Origin: DATKYQ01 sp035528415
GTDB lineage: Bacteria > Myxococcota > B64-G9
Direction of reading: 5' to 3'
Assembly: GCA_035528415.1 (NCBI GenBank)
Contig: DATKYQ010000022.1
Span: 151,552-215,551 of the forward strand
DNA length: 64,000 nt
The notes beneath the pieces are model-generated. The model searched no databases, was not told the origin of the DNA, and saw nothing but the letters and a program-made list of their open reading frames with translations. A program made the translations under genes and the position numbers. This document shows positions 52,287-61,295 of this stretch, in pieces; position 1 is the first letter of the stretch, and each line of letters begins with the position of its first letter.

Positions 52287-53438
52287 TCACCTGAAGCGTA
52301 CCCATTTTTCGGGGTCGACCGCCCGGCCGCCCTTGCGCACCTCGAAGTAGAGATAAGAGCCCTTCAACGAGCCCGTATCCCCAAGCGTCCCGATCGCGCC
52401 GCCTTGCCCAATACGCTCACCCTTCTTGACGGCCAGGCTTCCCAGGTGCGCATAGAGGCTGTAGTACCCGCCGCCGTGATCAACAATCGCCATCAGGCCG
52501 TATCCCCTGAACGATCGCGCAAAGACCACTTTTCCCGGGTAGATGCAGGCGACCCTTTTTCCCCGCGGCGCCCGCAGATCGACCCCCTGGTGCCGGGTCG
52601 CCGTCTTGAAGCGCGGATCGACCCGCTTGCCGAATGGCACGTCTATCCTGGCGCCGGCAACCGGCGGGGCGAGCCTTCCGCGCCAGCTTTCAAAACCACG
52701 GGCCACAGACTGCTTGCCCTCGATGCTGGAAATGACCAGGCTTAGTTGCCGGCGCGCGTTTTCCAGTTCGCGGATAGTGCGCCGGCGCAGGGTCTCTTTT
52801 CTTTGCAGCAGACCGAGCGCCCGGGATTTTTCTACCCGGGCCGCCTCCGCCATCATCCGTCTTTTTTCGACCTGCGCGATGAGCGCCTTCTCACGGGCCG
52901 TTTGTCTCTCTATCCGCCTGCGCGAAACATCCATCGTATCGCGCAGACGGGCAGCCTCGGACAGCAGTTCGCTGTCGACCCGCGCACGGCGCTGCGTCCA
53001 ATATATACCCTGCAGGGCATCGGCGACGCCTGCGGATCCGAAGACCACGTTCATCCACCCGTAGTCGCCCAGTTTGTAGATCTCCCGCAGTCGCTTGCCT
53101 AAGCGAGCCCGGCATTCTCCGAGCGACTTCTCGGCCTGCGTGTGGATCCCCTGCTGCTCGGCCAGAGTCGCCCGCAACTTCTCGAGATGCCTGCCCGTCC
53201 GGCGATGTTGTTCCTCGGCCGCCTGTATCTTTCCGTCTATCTCCGCCACCGTTTGCAGCAACGAGGTCGATCGCCTTTGCAGCCTTTCGAGCAACTTCTT
53301 CTCGCGCTTCAGGTTGTGCCCGACGCCCTCGAGGTCTTTCAGTACCGGATGGGAGGAGTCGTCCCCGGCATGCAGGACGGTTTGTATCGCCAGGCAGGCA
53401 AGCACCGCTAATGCGAACTTGACGCCAGATCTTCTCAT
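52287..53438 (-). CDS. envC: EnvC-like murein hydrolase activator
   Basis: A 383-aa protein: signal peptide, long coiled coil (about residues 30-245; for example LEGVGHNLKREKKLLERLQ), and a C-terminal LytM domain (about 265-375). Catalytic residues are partly lost: HQGVDLRAP keeps His and Asp, but the HxH motif reads YLYFEVR. This is the EnvC type, which cannot cut peptidoglycan and instead activates amidases when driven by FtsEX. The ATG at 53438 overlaps the ftsX stop (ATGA); a longer frame would start inside ftsX. Confidence 0.9.
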   Translation of the reverse strand: MRRSGVKFALAVLACLAIQTVLHAGDDSSHPVLKDLEGVGHNLKREKKLLERLQRRSTSLLQTVAEIDGKIQAAEEQHRRTGRHLEKLRATLAEQQGIHTQAEKSLGECRARLGKRLREIYKLGDYGWMNVVFGSAGVADALQGIYWTQRRARVDSELLSEAARLRDTMDVSRRRIERQTAREKALIAQVEKRRMMAEAARVEKSRALGLLQRKETLRRRTIRELENARRQLSLVISSIEGKQSVARGFESWRGRLAPPVAGARIDVPFGKRVDPRFKTATRHQGVDLRAPRGKRVACIYPGKVVFARSFRGYGLMAIVDHGGGYYSLYAHLGSLAVKKGERIGQGGAIGTLGDTGSLKGSYLYFEVRKGGRAVDPEKWVRFR

Positions 53439-54325
53439 ACCTTCAGGTGCCTCCATAGGCTGCTCATCGTCCCCAGCGTTCCGAGGAACCCGCCCGTCAG
53501 CACTATTGCGCCGACGACCGGGAGCGGCAGAAAAGAAACCCCCACCCGCGCCGTCGCCAAACCCGCCGGCATGATCACACCGGGAACCAGAAAGACAAAA
53601 GCGGCCCAGGCGATCAGCGTGCCAAGCGCCGCCCCCAGCAGTCCGAGCAAGATTCCCTCAATGTAAAAGGGAGTCTTGATGAATCCGTCGGTGGCGCCCA
53701 CAAGCTTGAGAATCTGAATCTCCTCGCGCCGGGCATAAACCGAGAGCCGGATGGTGTTGGAGATGATCACTCCGGCTGCCAGAACGACGAGTATTCCGAT
53801 CACCAGCCCCAGCATCCTGGACGTTCCGACGAATTGGAAAAACCTTTCCAGCCAGGCCTGCCCGTATTGAACGTCTTCGACGCCGGGAAGGTTCACGACT
53901 TTCTGAGCCAGTTCTCCGATTTCCGCAGGGTTACGCGCAGCGGGGACGAATGTCGCCTGCAGGGAGGCCGGAACCGGGTTTTGCACTCCATCGAGAACGG
54001 CGGCCCGGGCGCCAAGACGTCTTGTGAATATCTCGAGCGCCTCCGCGCGGCTCAGATATATCACCGAGCTTACCTTGTTCGATTCATCCAGCCGCTTACG
54101 AATTTCCTCGCGTTGGCCCAGGCTGCAGTCGTCTGCCAGGAAAACGTTCAGGCGCAAACCCTCACCCAGCCTGTCGGCAAGCAAGGACATGTTGTAACCG
54201 ACCAGCGCGAAGACTCCCAGCAAAAGAAAGACCACGGCCACAGTGCCAATCGTCACGCCGGTCACGGACAGGCTGCGCGCCAAATGAAGCAACGCTCGTT
54301 TAGGAAAATATGCAATTCTGGACAT
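53435..54325 (-). CDS. ftsX: Cell division protein FtsX
   Basis: A 296-aa membrane protein: N-terminal cytoplasmic segment, membrane helix at about 22-45, large periplasmic domain (about 50-170, GLRLNVFLADDCSLGQ), then three more membrane segments (VIGILVVLAAGVIISNTI, GILLGLLGAALGTLIAW). FtsX couples ATP hydrolysis by FtsE to EnvC in the periplasm. It follows ftsE by 12 bp and overlaps envC. Confidence 0.95.
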   Translation of the reverse strand: MSRIAYFPKRALLHLARSLSVTGVTIGTVAVVFLLLGVFALVGYNMSLLADRLGEGLRLNVFLADDCSLGQREEIRKRLDESNKVSSVIYLSRAEALEIFTRRLGARAAVLDGVQNPVPASLQATFVPAARNPAEIGELAQKVVNLPGVEDVQYGQAWLERFFQFVGTSRMLGLVIGILVVLAAGVIISNTIRLSVYARREEIQILKLVGATDGFIKTPFYIEGILLGLLGAALGTLIAWAAFVFLVPGVIMPAGLATARVGVSFLPLPVVGAIVLTGGFLGTLGTMSSLWRHLKV

Positions 54326-54337
54326 CGTCCCCCGCCG

Positions 54338-55009
54338 TCAGTATTCCCGCAGACCGCCAGCGGCGATCCGGCCGTGCTCCAGTTGGATGACCCTTTTCTG
54401 GCTGCGTCCCACCATGTCGCTGTCGTGGGTAGCCACCAAGACCGTCACGCCCCGCGCGTTGACTTCACAGAGCAGGTCGAAGATATCGCGACTCAAGTCC
54501 GGATCCAGGTTCCCGGTAGGCTCGTCGGCCAGCAGGATTGGCGGATCGTTGACAATCGCCCTGGCGATGGCCACCCGCTGCTGTTCGCCTCCAGAGAGCT
54601 TCAAGGGGTAAGACGAAGCCTTGTGCTCCAGACCGACCAACCTGAGCGCGTCATTTGTCTTGTGAGTCGCTTCGCGGCGCGACTTGCCCATTACCTCGAA
54701 GACCATGCCGACGTTTTCCCTTACGGTGCGTGACGAAAGCAGCTTGAAGTCCTGGAAGACAATTCCGATACGCCGGCGCAGGTGCGGCACCTCGGACTCG
54801 CGGACGCGCGCCACGTTTTTCCCGAAAAGAAGAACCTGCCCGGAATCGCAGCGTTCGGCCAAAAAAAGCAGTCGCAGTAGGCTGGTCTTGCCGGCGCCCG
54901 AGGGGCCCATCACGAAAGCAAACTCGGCCTTGTCCACGCGCATGGTGACATCGGTAAGCGCCGGGCTGTCTTGCCCATAAGACATATGAACATGGTACAT
55001 CTGAATCAT
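54338..55009 (-). CDS. ftsE: Cell division ATP-binding protein FtsE
   Basis: A 223-aa ABC ATPase with Walker A GPSGAGKTS (about residues 36-44), Q-loop, signature LSGGEQQR (about 138-145), Walker B ILLADEPTGNLD (about 158-169) and the H-loop His (ATHDSD). First gene of the ftsE-ftsX-envC set. The start ATG at 55009 has only a weak ribosome site and lies 15 bp from the end of the 297-aa gene upstream. Confidence 0.95.
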   Translation of the reverse strand: MIQMYHVHMSYGQDSPALTDVTMRVDKAEFAFVMGPSGAGKTSLLRLLFLAERCDSGQVLLFGKNVARVRESEVPHLRRRIGIVFQDFKLLSSRTVRENVGMVFEVMGKSRREATHKTNDALRLVGLEHKASSYPLKLSGGEQQRVAIARAIVNDPPILLADEPTGNLDPDLSRDIFDLLCEVNARGVTVLVATHDSDMVGRSQKRVIQLEHGRIAAGGLREY

Positions 55010-55024
55010 CGGCGGACCCGGCGC

Positions 55025-55918
55025 TCAGACACCTTCGTCTCCTTCTCCCGAGAGGTAGCCGAGAATGACCTCGTCCAGGCTTTTCTCAGAAATGAGATCC
55101 TCTCCGAAGATTGTGGGCCCCGGGGCGTTCCTGGGAACCGGGTGTTCCGCCAGGCGCCGTGCCGCCAGCACTTCGGGAGGCAACGGGCGCCCCTTTGCCG
55201 CGGGCGGCATGACAGCTGGCCTGGCGCGCTCTCCAGCGGGTGCAGCGGCCCGATTGGTCGGCGGTCCGGCCGCGGGACGAATAGTCACGCGAGCCTGTGG
55301 CGCTTTCACACGGGGGACGATCTCATCCGGGGGAGGCTTGTGGATCTGGGTTCCAAGGACGCCGGCACCAGAATCGGCACCGGCGCTAAAACCGGCGCCG
55401 GCACCAGAATCGGCACCGGCGCTAAAACCGGCGCCGGCCGCCGGCATGACCGGCTGGGTCTGGGCCTCATGACGCGGTATGGCCGTCTGTGTTCGCGCCG
55501 GCCGGGCCGGAGACGGAAACTTACCAGCGCCGGGCGGTATCTGCTTCGCGACTTTCGCCGCTGCGGGCACCTGCATGGGCGCCCGTGCCGGCGCCGGTTT
55601 AGGATCCTGGACCGGTTCGCCGGCATCAGCCTCCGCGCTGTCGATCTCGTCGTAGACACCGTTGATCAGGTTGCGCAGCATGGCCTTGTGCTGCTCTTCC
55701 ATCAACTCCTTGACTATTTCGCTCAGATTCTCGGCCTTGACGATATCGGCGTAGCTGGTCTTCTTGGTGGCCAGAATGTTGCCCCCGACGAAGAGGTGGG
55801 TGATGATGTGCGGGTTCTGGGTGCCGCTGTCCTCGGTCTGCACATGGAAAATGCGGTCCTTGTGCTTGATGTTGTGGTTGAATCCCACCATCATCTGGGA
55901 TTTTTTTTGTCCGTTCAA
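55025..55918 (-). CDS. Conserved protein with Pro/Ala/Gly-rich linker
   Basis: About 297 aa. The N-terminal domain (VGFNHNIKHKDRIFHVQTED, HIITHLFVGGNILATKKTSY; residues about 11-75) is a conserved block known from Myxococcota proteins of unknown function. A helix-rich segment follows, then a long Pro/Ala/Gly/Arg-rich region with the GAGFSAGADSGA repeat, and a conserved C-terminus (FGEDLISEKSLDEVILGYLS). The start is uncertain: TTG at 55918 or ATG at 55894/55891. The C-terminal motif may be a docking peptide. It precedes ftsE on the same strand. Confidence 0.75.
   Translation of the reverse strand: MNGQKKSQMMVGFNHNIKHKDRIFHVQTEDSGTQNPHIITHLFVGGNILATKKTSYADIVKAENLSEIVKELMEEQHKAMLRNLINGVYDEIDSAEADAGEPVQDPKPAPARAPMQVPAAAKVAKQIPPGAGKFPSPARPARTQTAIPRHEAQTQPVMPAAGAGFSAGADSGAGAGFSAGADSGAGVLGTQIHKPPPDEIVPRVKAPQARVTIRPAAGPPTNRAAAPAGERARPAVMPPAAKGRPLPPEVLAARRLAEHPVPRNAPGPTIFGEDLISEKSLDEVILGYLSGEGDEGV
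55361..55432 (-). repeat. Two perfect 36-bp tandem repeats
   Basis: Two identical 36-bp units (GCCGGCACCAGAATCGGCAC...) lie in the low-complexity linker of the 297-aa protein and encode a repeated 12-residue GAGFSAGADSGA unit. Confidence 0.95.
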
Positions 55919-56072
55919 AACCCTTCCCTCTTGTTCATCCCGCCGCCCGGCGAGAATATTCCGCGGGAAGGCAGTGTAACAAACCATCACGGCATTGGCA
56001 AGATAACCCCTGGCCTGTTTGACTTTCGAGCCGAGCTCCATTAGCTTGTGCCCAGTAGTACAGGAGGCTTGC

Positions 56073-57005
56073 ATGGAAAAGCGCCGCTCGGTGGTTTGGG
56101 CCGTGCTGTTGAGTGTTTTCATGCCCGGGTTGGGTCAGCTCTACTGCGGGCGGCTGGTTCGGGCTCTTGTGTTTTGGCCGCTGGTCTTCCTGGGCTGGGC
56201 CGTCTTCCTGCTGGGCTGGGGTTCGGGCGGGCTTACGCTTGCTGTCGTCTACCCGGCTTTCACCATCACCTGCCTGCTGGTTTGGATCGTGGCCGCCGTC
56301 GACGCCGGTCGCCTGGCACTCCGGGCGCGCTCGGGCTATCACCTGCGCGCCTATAACATCTGGTACCTCTACCTGCTGCTGTGGATCGTAGGCATGTCGC
56401 TCCCCAACTGGGGCCTGATCCGCTACGTGCGCCACAACCTGCTGGCGACCTACGTGTTGGCCTCGGACAACATGCGCCCCAGCCTGCTGCCCGGAGACGG
56501 TGTGATGGTCGACAGGCGCGCTAAAGCGCTTGCCGACTTAGGACGCGGCGAGGTCGCGGCCGTCAGGGATCCCAGGGGAGAGGGCACGGTGCGTTTCCTG
56601 CGCCTGACCGGGCTGGGGGGAGAAGTCGTCGAGCTTACGGCCGACGGGCTGAAAATAAGCGGACGATCGATCGAGCGCAGTCTGTCCGGAGAAGACATCT
56701 ACACGCACAAATCGCCAGCGGGCGAGTGGATCGAGCGCCACGCCGTGAAGGTCGAGCAAACTCTCGACGGCCACGAATTCACGGCTTTGGTCGACCCCGA
56801 TCCGCAAAAGCGCCAGGCTGGCGCCTGGAAGTTGGGCCCGGACCAGATCCTGCTGCTGGGCGACAACCGCCTGGAGGAAGGGGCCGTCAAGACAAGTGTT
56901 TTCAGGCGCGCCGATCTCGTCGGGCGCGTGTTCCTTGTGCGCTGGTCGAAAGATCCCAAAACCGGGCGCTTACGTAAAGAGCGCCGCGGGCTGGCCGTGA
57001 AATAA
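56073..57005 (+). CDS. Signal peptidase I-like protein lacking the catalytic dyad
   Basis: A 310-aa membrane protein. Four or five hydrophobic segments fill residues about 8-130, followed by a domain that resembles S26 signal peptidase I. Box B reads LASDNMRPSLLPGDGVMV, where active enzymes have S-x-S-M-x-P-T and the second Ser is catalytic; it is Asn here. Box D reads VRFLRLTGLGGE, where enzymes have K-R-x-x-G-x-P-G-D; the Lys is replaced by Leu. Box E is partial (LLGDNRLEEG). The fold is therefore probably conserved but inactive. The ATG at 56073 follows AGGAGG. The stop is three bases from that of aconitase. Confidence 0.78.
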   Translation: MEKRRSVVWAVLLSVFMPGLGQLYCGRLVRALVFWPLVFLGWAVFLLGWGSGGLTLAVVYPAFTITCLLVWIVAAVDAGRLALRARSGYHLRAYNIWYLYLLLWIVGMSLPNWGLIRYVRHNLLATYVLASDNMRPSLLPGDGVMVDRRAKALADLGRGEVAAVRDPRGEGTVRFLRLTGLGGEVVELTADGLKISGRSIERSLSGEDIYTHKSPAGEWIERHAVKVEQTLDGHEFTALVDPDPQKRQAGAWKLGPDQILLLGDNRLEEGAVKTSVFRRADLVGRVFLVRWSKDPKTGRLRKERRGLAVK

Positions 57006-57008
57006 GCG

Positions 57009-58949
57009 TCAGCCGGCCACGTAGTTGCGCAGGCCGCCGGCCAGCAGGATCGCGACCCGCCTGCGGCTTAGCCCGTGCTTGACCTTCAGTTCATAATCCT
57101 TGTCGTGACTGCGTACGGTAACCAGCGAAGAACGCTTCAACTCCGCGGCGACCCAGGGCAGTTCGAGATCGTCGCCCTGCTGGATGCGGTCGTAGTCGCG
57201 AGGATCGAGGAACACCAGCGGAACAATACCGTAATTTATCAGGTTGGAGACATGGATGCGCTCGAAGTTCCTGGCGATCACCACCCGCACACCGAGCACC
57301 ATCGGACACATGGCCGCATGTTCGCGGCTCGACCCTTCCCCGTAATCGCTTCCGGCAATGATGACATTGGCCAGCCCTGCCTGCTGGTTGTCCTTGGCCC
57401 GGCGCACGAACTTCGGATCGACGCCCCTGAAGGTGCGCCAGGCGTACTCCTGAATGTTCGAGCGGTACTTGAGATGACGCCCGGCGGGCAGGATGTGATC
57501 GGTGGATACGTGATCGCCCAGCTTGAGCGTAACCACGCCGTTCAACGAGGCCGGCAGGTGCTTGTTGACCGGCGGGTCAACGATGTTCGGCCCGCGCACA
57601 ACGGCAACCTTCTTGTTCTTTTGCGGTTTGATAATAAGGCTGTCGTCAATGGGCAACTTTGTTAGCGGCGCCGGGCGCACCACCTTGCGTCTGAGATCGC
57701 GAGGATCGCAGAGGGTCCCGCGCAGGGCAGTCGCCGCCGCAGTCTCGGGGCCGACGAGGTAGACGCGGGCGTCTTGCGTGCCGCAGCGTCCCTCGTAGTT
57801 GCGGTTATTGGTGCGTACGCTGACGCTTTGGCTTGCGGGCGCGTGTCCATGTCCGATACAGAAACCGCAGGCCGGCTCGGCCAGCCGGGCCCCGGCATCA
57901 AGCAGCATTTTCAGGTAACCCCGCTTCATTAAAGACCGCACGACCTGCCGGGTGGCCGGGGCAACCACCAGGCTCAGGCCGGAGGAAATCCTGCGCCCCT
58001 TGAGCATCAAGGCCACCTTGGAAATGTCTTCGAAGAAACCGTTGGTGCAGCTCCCGATTGCAACCTGGTCGACCGGCAGTCCGCTGATCTGGCGCACCGG
58101 CACTACTTTGTCAGGCCTGTGCGGCAGGGCCACCATGGGCACGATCTGACCCAGGTCGATCTCGATCTCGTCCGCGAACTCGGCCCGGGCGCCGGCCCCC
58201 AGGCTCTTGAAGCCCCCCGGGCGGCACTGGGCCGCAAGGTAGGCGCGGGTGATCGTATCCGCCGGGAACAACGAGGTCGTCACTCCCAGTTCGGCTCCCA
58301 TGTTGGCAACCGTGGCACGCTGCGGCACGCTGAGCGTCTTGACGCCGGGCCCGTCATATTCGAGGGAGGTTTCGACGTTTCGCCGGTTCGACAGGCTGCG
58401 CATGATGTGCAGGGCGAGATCCTTGGCCGAGCACCATGGTTTGAGCTTGTCGGTCAGCCACACCCGGGTCACGGCCGGACAGATGAAGTAGTGGGGCGCG
58501 CCGGTCAGGGCGACGGCCAATTCGAGCCCGCCGGTTCCAATCGCCAGCATGCCGATCCCGCCCATGGTGGTGACATGGCTGTCCGCACCCAGCAGCAACC
58601 GGCCGGGTTGCGCGAAACGCTCCAGGTGAACCTGATGGCCGATGCCGCTTCCGGGCCGCGAGAACATGACGCTGCTGGCCATGCACGAGGTTTCGAGAAA
58701 GCGATGATCGTCGGCGTTCTCGGGGCCGCCGTCTCCAAGGGTGTTGTGATCTACGTAGCAAATGGCGGTCTTGCCCTTCAGCCGTGCCGGGCCCAGATTG
58801 CAAAGATGCAGAAATACCATTGTTCCCGTGCCGTCTTGAACCATAAGCTGATCGGCCCGGATACCTATCTCCTCCCCGGGTCGCACACTGCCGTGAACCA
58901 GGTTTCTTTGCAGGATCTGGTAGGTGGCGCAAAAGCTGCTGGACGCCAT
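57009..58949 (-). CDS. acn: Aconitate hydratase, Aquifex type
   Basis: A 646-aa aconitase converting citrate to isocitrate. The [4Fe-4S] Cys ligands are in IGSCTNG and PACGFCIG; the substrate residues include ADSHVTTMGG, YVDHN and SDYGEGSSREHAA in the C-terminal swivel domain. The short length and order fit the bacterial/mitochondrial-like Aquifex-type family rather than AcnA or AcnB of E. coli. ATG at 58949 follows GAGG. The terminus is convergent with the signal-peptidase-like gene. Confidence 0.93.
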   Translation of the reverse strand: MASSSFCATYQILQRNLVHGSVRPGEEIGIRADQLMVQDGTGTMVFLHLCNLGPARLKGKTAICYVDHNTLGDGGPENADDHRFLETSCMASSVMFSRPGSGIGHQVHLERFAQPGRLLLGADSHVTTMGGIGMLAIGTGGLELAVALTGAPHYFICPAVTRVWLTDKLKPWCSAKDLALHIMRSLSNRRNVETSLEYDGPGVKTLSVPQRATVANMGAELGVTTSLFPADTITRAYLAAQCRPGGFKSLGAGARAEFADEIEIDLGQIVPMVALPHRPDKVVPVRQISGLPVDQVAIGSCTNGFFEDISKVALMLKGRRISSGLSLVVAPATRQVVRSLMKRGYLKMLLDAGARLAEPACGFCIGHGHAPASQSVSVRTNNRNYEGRCGTQDARVYLVGPETAAATALRGTLCDPRDLRRKVVRPAPLTKLPIDDSLIIKPQKNKKVAVVRGPNIVDPPVNKHLPASLNGVVTLKLGDHVSTDHILPAGRHLKYRSNIQEYAWRTFRGVDPKFVRRAKDNQQAGLANVIIAGSDYGEGSSREHAAMCPMVLGVRVVIARNFERIHVSNLINYGIVPLVFLDPRDYDRIQQGDDLELPWVAAELKRSSLVTVRSHDKDYELKVKHGLSRRRVAILLAGGLRNYVAG

Positions 58950-59071
58950 GGAATCCTCGTGCCCGAAATGTTAAGCTAGCAGGCGGATACTAGCCCCGCC
59001 CAAATGAAAGGGCAAGTAGTTTTCGCAGTTTCCGTGTTGCCGCCATCCACGGGTCGGAGTATGCTCACGGT

Positions 59072-59635
59072 ATGGGAGAACAGGTCATCAATGCGGCCTC
59101 GAAACTGGTCCCCTTGCTGGTGTTGCTGGCTGCTATCTTCGGCACCCTGATCATCACCGTCCTGGTGCTGCGCTTTCGCCTCGGACGCGCCACACGGAAC
59201 CCGGGCCGCGATCGCGGTCGGCGCGGCCCCGCGCGCATACAGGCCGATGATGTGATCACCGTCCTGGGCAAGACACTCGTCAGCGGGAGGGTTGCGGACG
59301 CATCTTCGGACTCTTCGCCCTTCCGCTTGTGCCGTCTCGAAGCCGAAGACGGCCCGGCTCTGCTGAGCATGCCCTCTTCGGCGCAGGAGGCCTTCTATTT
59401 TCCCGGCCACGGCGAATGGAACGAGTCAGAGACATTTCCCGAATCTGTCGAGCGCGAGCAGCGAATCTACCGGCGCACGGCAGCACCTGCCGAACTTTCC
59501 GCGGGCTGGAAAATAGCTTTCTACGAAGGACCCGACGGCCGCTGCTTGGCAATAGAGGAACTAAACGGCGTCTGCGGCCTGTGGCGCGGAAAGTCCATTC
59601 CGGTAGAAGGCATACAGGTACTTGAAGAGAAATAG
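59072..59635 (+). CDS. Single-pass membrane protein of unknown function
   Basis: A 187-aa protein with one N-terminal membrane segment (LVPLLVLLAAIFGTLIITVL, about residues 12-31), a basic linker (RLGRATRNPGRDRGRR) and a cytoplasmic beta-rich domain with Trp/Phe and a short Pro/Glu stretch. I recognise no family; the C-terminal domain vaguely recalls DUF4178 proteins. The ATG at 59072 has a GGAG site 15 bases upstream. Confidence 0.75.
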   Translation: MGEQVINAASKLVPLLVLLAAIFGTLIITVLVLRFRLGRATRNPGRDRGRRGPARIQADDVITVLGKTLVSGRVADASSDSSPFRLCRLEAEDGPALLSMPSSAQEAFYFPGHGEWNESETFPESVEREQRIYRRTAAPAELSAGWKIAFYEGPDGRCLAIEELNGVCGLWRGKSIPVEGIQVLEEK

Positions 59636-59649
59636 ACCTGCCTTGTCCG

Positions 59650-60630
59650 TCAGCTACTCTTGCCCGTCCTCTTCTTGATCAGAACGATATACAAAAGGAC
59701 GAAGAGTTGGGGAAAGAAGCGCATGGCCCTGCGCAACGGGCCGTGGAGCCGTCTGTGCGCTCCGGCAATGGCACAGGTCGAGCCGCCTCCGCCGCTGCAC
59801 GAACCGCCGCCGAGGTCGCCTTCGCAGCCTCCTGAACTTCCGCTGCAACTAGAACCGCCCGAGTCGCCCTCGCAGCCCGAACCGCCCGAATCGCCCTCGC
59901 AACCCGAACCGCCCGTGTCGCCTTCGCAGCCGCTCGTCTCTGGGTCATTTCCCCCGCAGTCGCACCCCTCGCCGCTGTTGTCGGCCAGATAGACATCGCC
60001 GTTGCAACCCGTGTCGACGTAGGTCGTGCCACCCGTGCTGCCTTCGGCAATTCCCATATTCCTGCGCAACGTGGAAGGCGAGGGCCTGGAGGCGAACGCG
60101 CCCCTGACCAGGGCGCGGCAACCGGGAAAACGTCCCGAGGGATCATCGAACACCAGGGCCAGGTCTCCCTCCAGGGCGCCGTCGTCATCCTGGTTGAAGA
60201 AGATGTCCACCAACCACACATCGCCGAAGGCGACCTGGCCTTGGAAGTAGATCTGGTCGCCCCATTTTTCAATGTACTCGGCCCGGACCGCCTCGTGCGG
60301 CAGCGGCGTCTCACCGTCCAGCGGGGCCTGACTCATATCGAGATCGACAAGCAGCATGCCGTATCGTCTCTGGTCGTCCTTCATGAACTCGAAACCCGCC
60401 CAGATGAAGACGCCGTCTTCCCCGAAGCTCGATGCGTCTGTCGAGAAGTAGGCCGTGGCGCTCAGTTGCACGGCGTCGCCTGGAAGCTCAGACCAGTCTT
60501 CGAAGACAGTGGAATCGTCTGCTGTGAAATCTAAAGTCATACCCCCGGGCGCGTCGACCCCGGCCCGGGCAACAGAGCAGGCCAGCGCGAGCGCCAGGAT
60601 GACAAGCAATGTCTGTTGACCGGTTTTCAT
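59650..60630 (-). CDS. Secreted protein with Gly/Cys repeats and C-terminal anchor
   Basis: A 326-aa exported protein: signal peptide (LLVILALALACSVARAG), a beta-rich ectodomain (about 25-185, VFIWAGFEFMKDDQRRYGM), a Cys/Gly/Glu/Asp repeat (about 225-275; GSGCEGDSGGSGCEGDSGG), and a C-terminal hydrophobic stretch followed by Lys/Arg (FFPQLFVLLYIVLIKKR). The Gly-Cys-hydrophobic-basic tail is like C-terminal sorting signals (MYXO-CTERM or CFI-box type). Surface display and later processing are inferred. Function of the ectodomain is unknown. Confidence 0.8.
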   Translation of the reverse strand: MKTGQQTLLVILALALACSVARAGVDAPGGMTLDFTADDSTVFEDWSELPGDAVQLSATAYFSTDASSFGEDGVFIWAGFEFMKDDQRRYGMLLVDLDMSQAPLDGETPLPHEAVRAEYIEKWGDQIYFQGQVAFGDVWLVDIFFNQDDDGALEGDLALVFDDPSGRFPGCRALVRGAFASRPSPSTLRRNMGIAEGSTGGTTYVDTGCNGDVYLADNSGEGCDCGGNDPETSGCEGDTGGSGCEGDSGGSGCEGDSGGSSCSGSSGGCEGDLGGGSCSGGGGSTCAIAGAHRRLHGPLRRAMRFFPQLFVLLYIVLIKKRTGKSS

Positions 60631-60650
60631 GTCCCACCGTCCCCCGACGC

Positions 60651-61295
60651 CTAGAAGTGGAATCCGACCGTGGCCACCAGTCGGCTCCAGCCAAGATTCG
60701 CTCCGTTGTCGGCCTCACCCAGGATGGTTGCGATCATGTCGCCGTGCTCGTTTTCGGCGACGAAGCTGTAGTCGTACATCAGGCCCAGGGACAACCAGCT
60801 GAACAGGCGCCAGTTCAGCCCGGCGCCAAGTTCCATGACGATCATGTCTTCGTCGTACTGCCGGCGAAAGCCGGTTTCGTAGTAGCTGTTGCGCGAGAAG
60901 AAACTGCCTCCGCCGATCTCGACGTTCAAACGCAAATCGGACCAGATCGGGATGACTACCCGCAGCCCGCCCAGCACGGCCGTGTACGAGCGCTGCACAC
61001 ATCCATTTGTTTCGTGCGATTCGACCCGGACATCGTCCTTGCCGAAATAGGTTTGCGATGCTCGGAAATACAGGTAGAAGCGAGGCGGAAAGCCCTTGAG
61101 TTTTCCGCCCACCGCCAGCACCGCGCCGGACTCGAGCCCCAGGGCGTTTTCGCGGTCGAGCCCCTGGTTGAAAACCACGCCGCTGTAAGGTTCCACCAAG
61201 AAATGCGAGCCACCGGCCCGCGCGGGGGCAGAAAGCAAGAATGCGCCCAAACACATGAGCGCCACCACCAAGAAGTTTCGTCCGCTACCAGACAT
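60651..61295 (-). CDS. Beta-barrel outer-membrane protein
   Basis: A 214-aa exported protein with signal peptide (LVVALMCLGAFLLSAPARA), alternating strands (GGLRVVIPIWSDLRLNVEI) and a terminal Phe (GFHF), the mark of outer-membrane barrels; about eight strands are likely. ATG at 61295 is preferred over a longer frame with a poor start. It follows the anchored protein gene by 20 bp with both on the minus strand, so they may be co-expressed. Function unknown. Confidence 0.8.
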   Translation of the reverse strand: MSGSGRNFLVVALMCLGAFLLSAPARAGGSHFLVEPYSGVVFNQGLDRENALGLESGAVLAVGGKLKGFPPRFYLYFRASQTYFGKDDVRVESHETNGCVQRSYTAVLGGLRVVIPIWSDLRLNVEIGGGSFFSRNSYYETGFRRQYDEDMIVMELGAGLNWRLFSWLSLGLMYDYSFVAENEHGDMIATILGEADNGANLGWSRLVATVGFHF

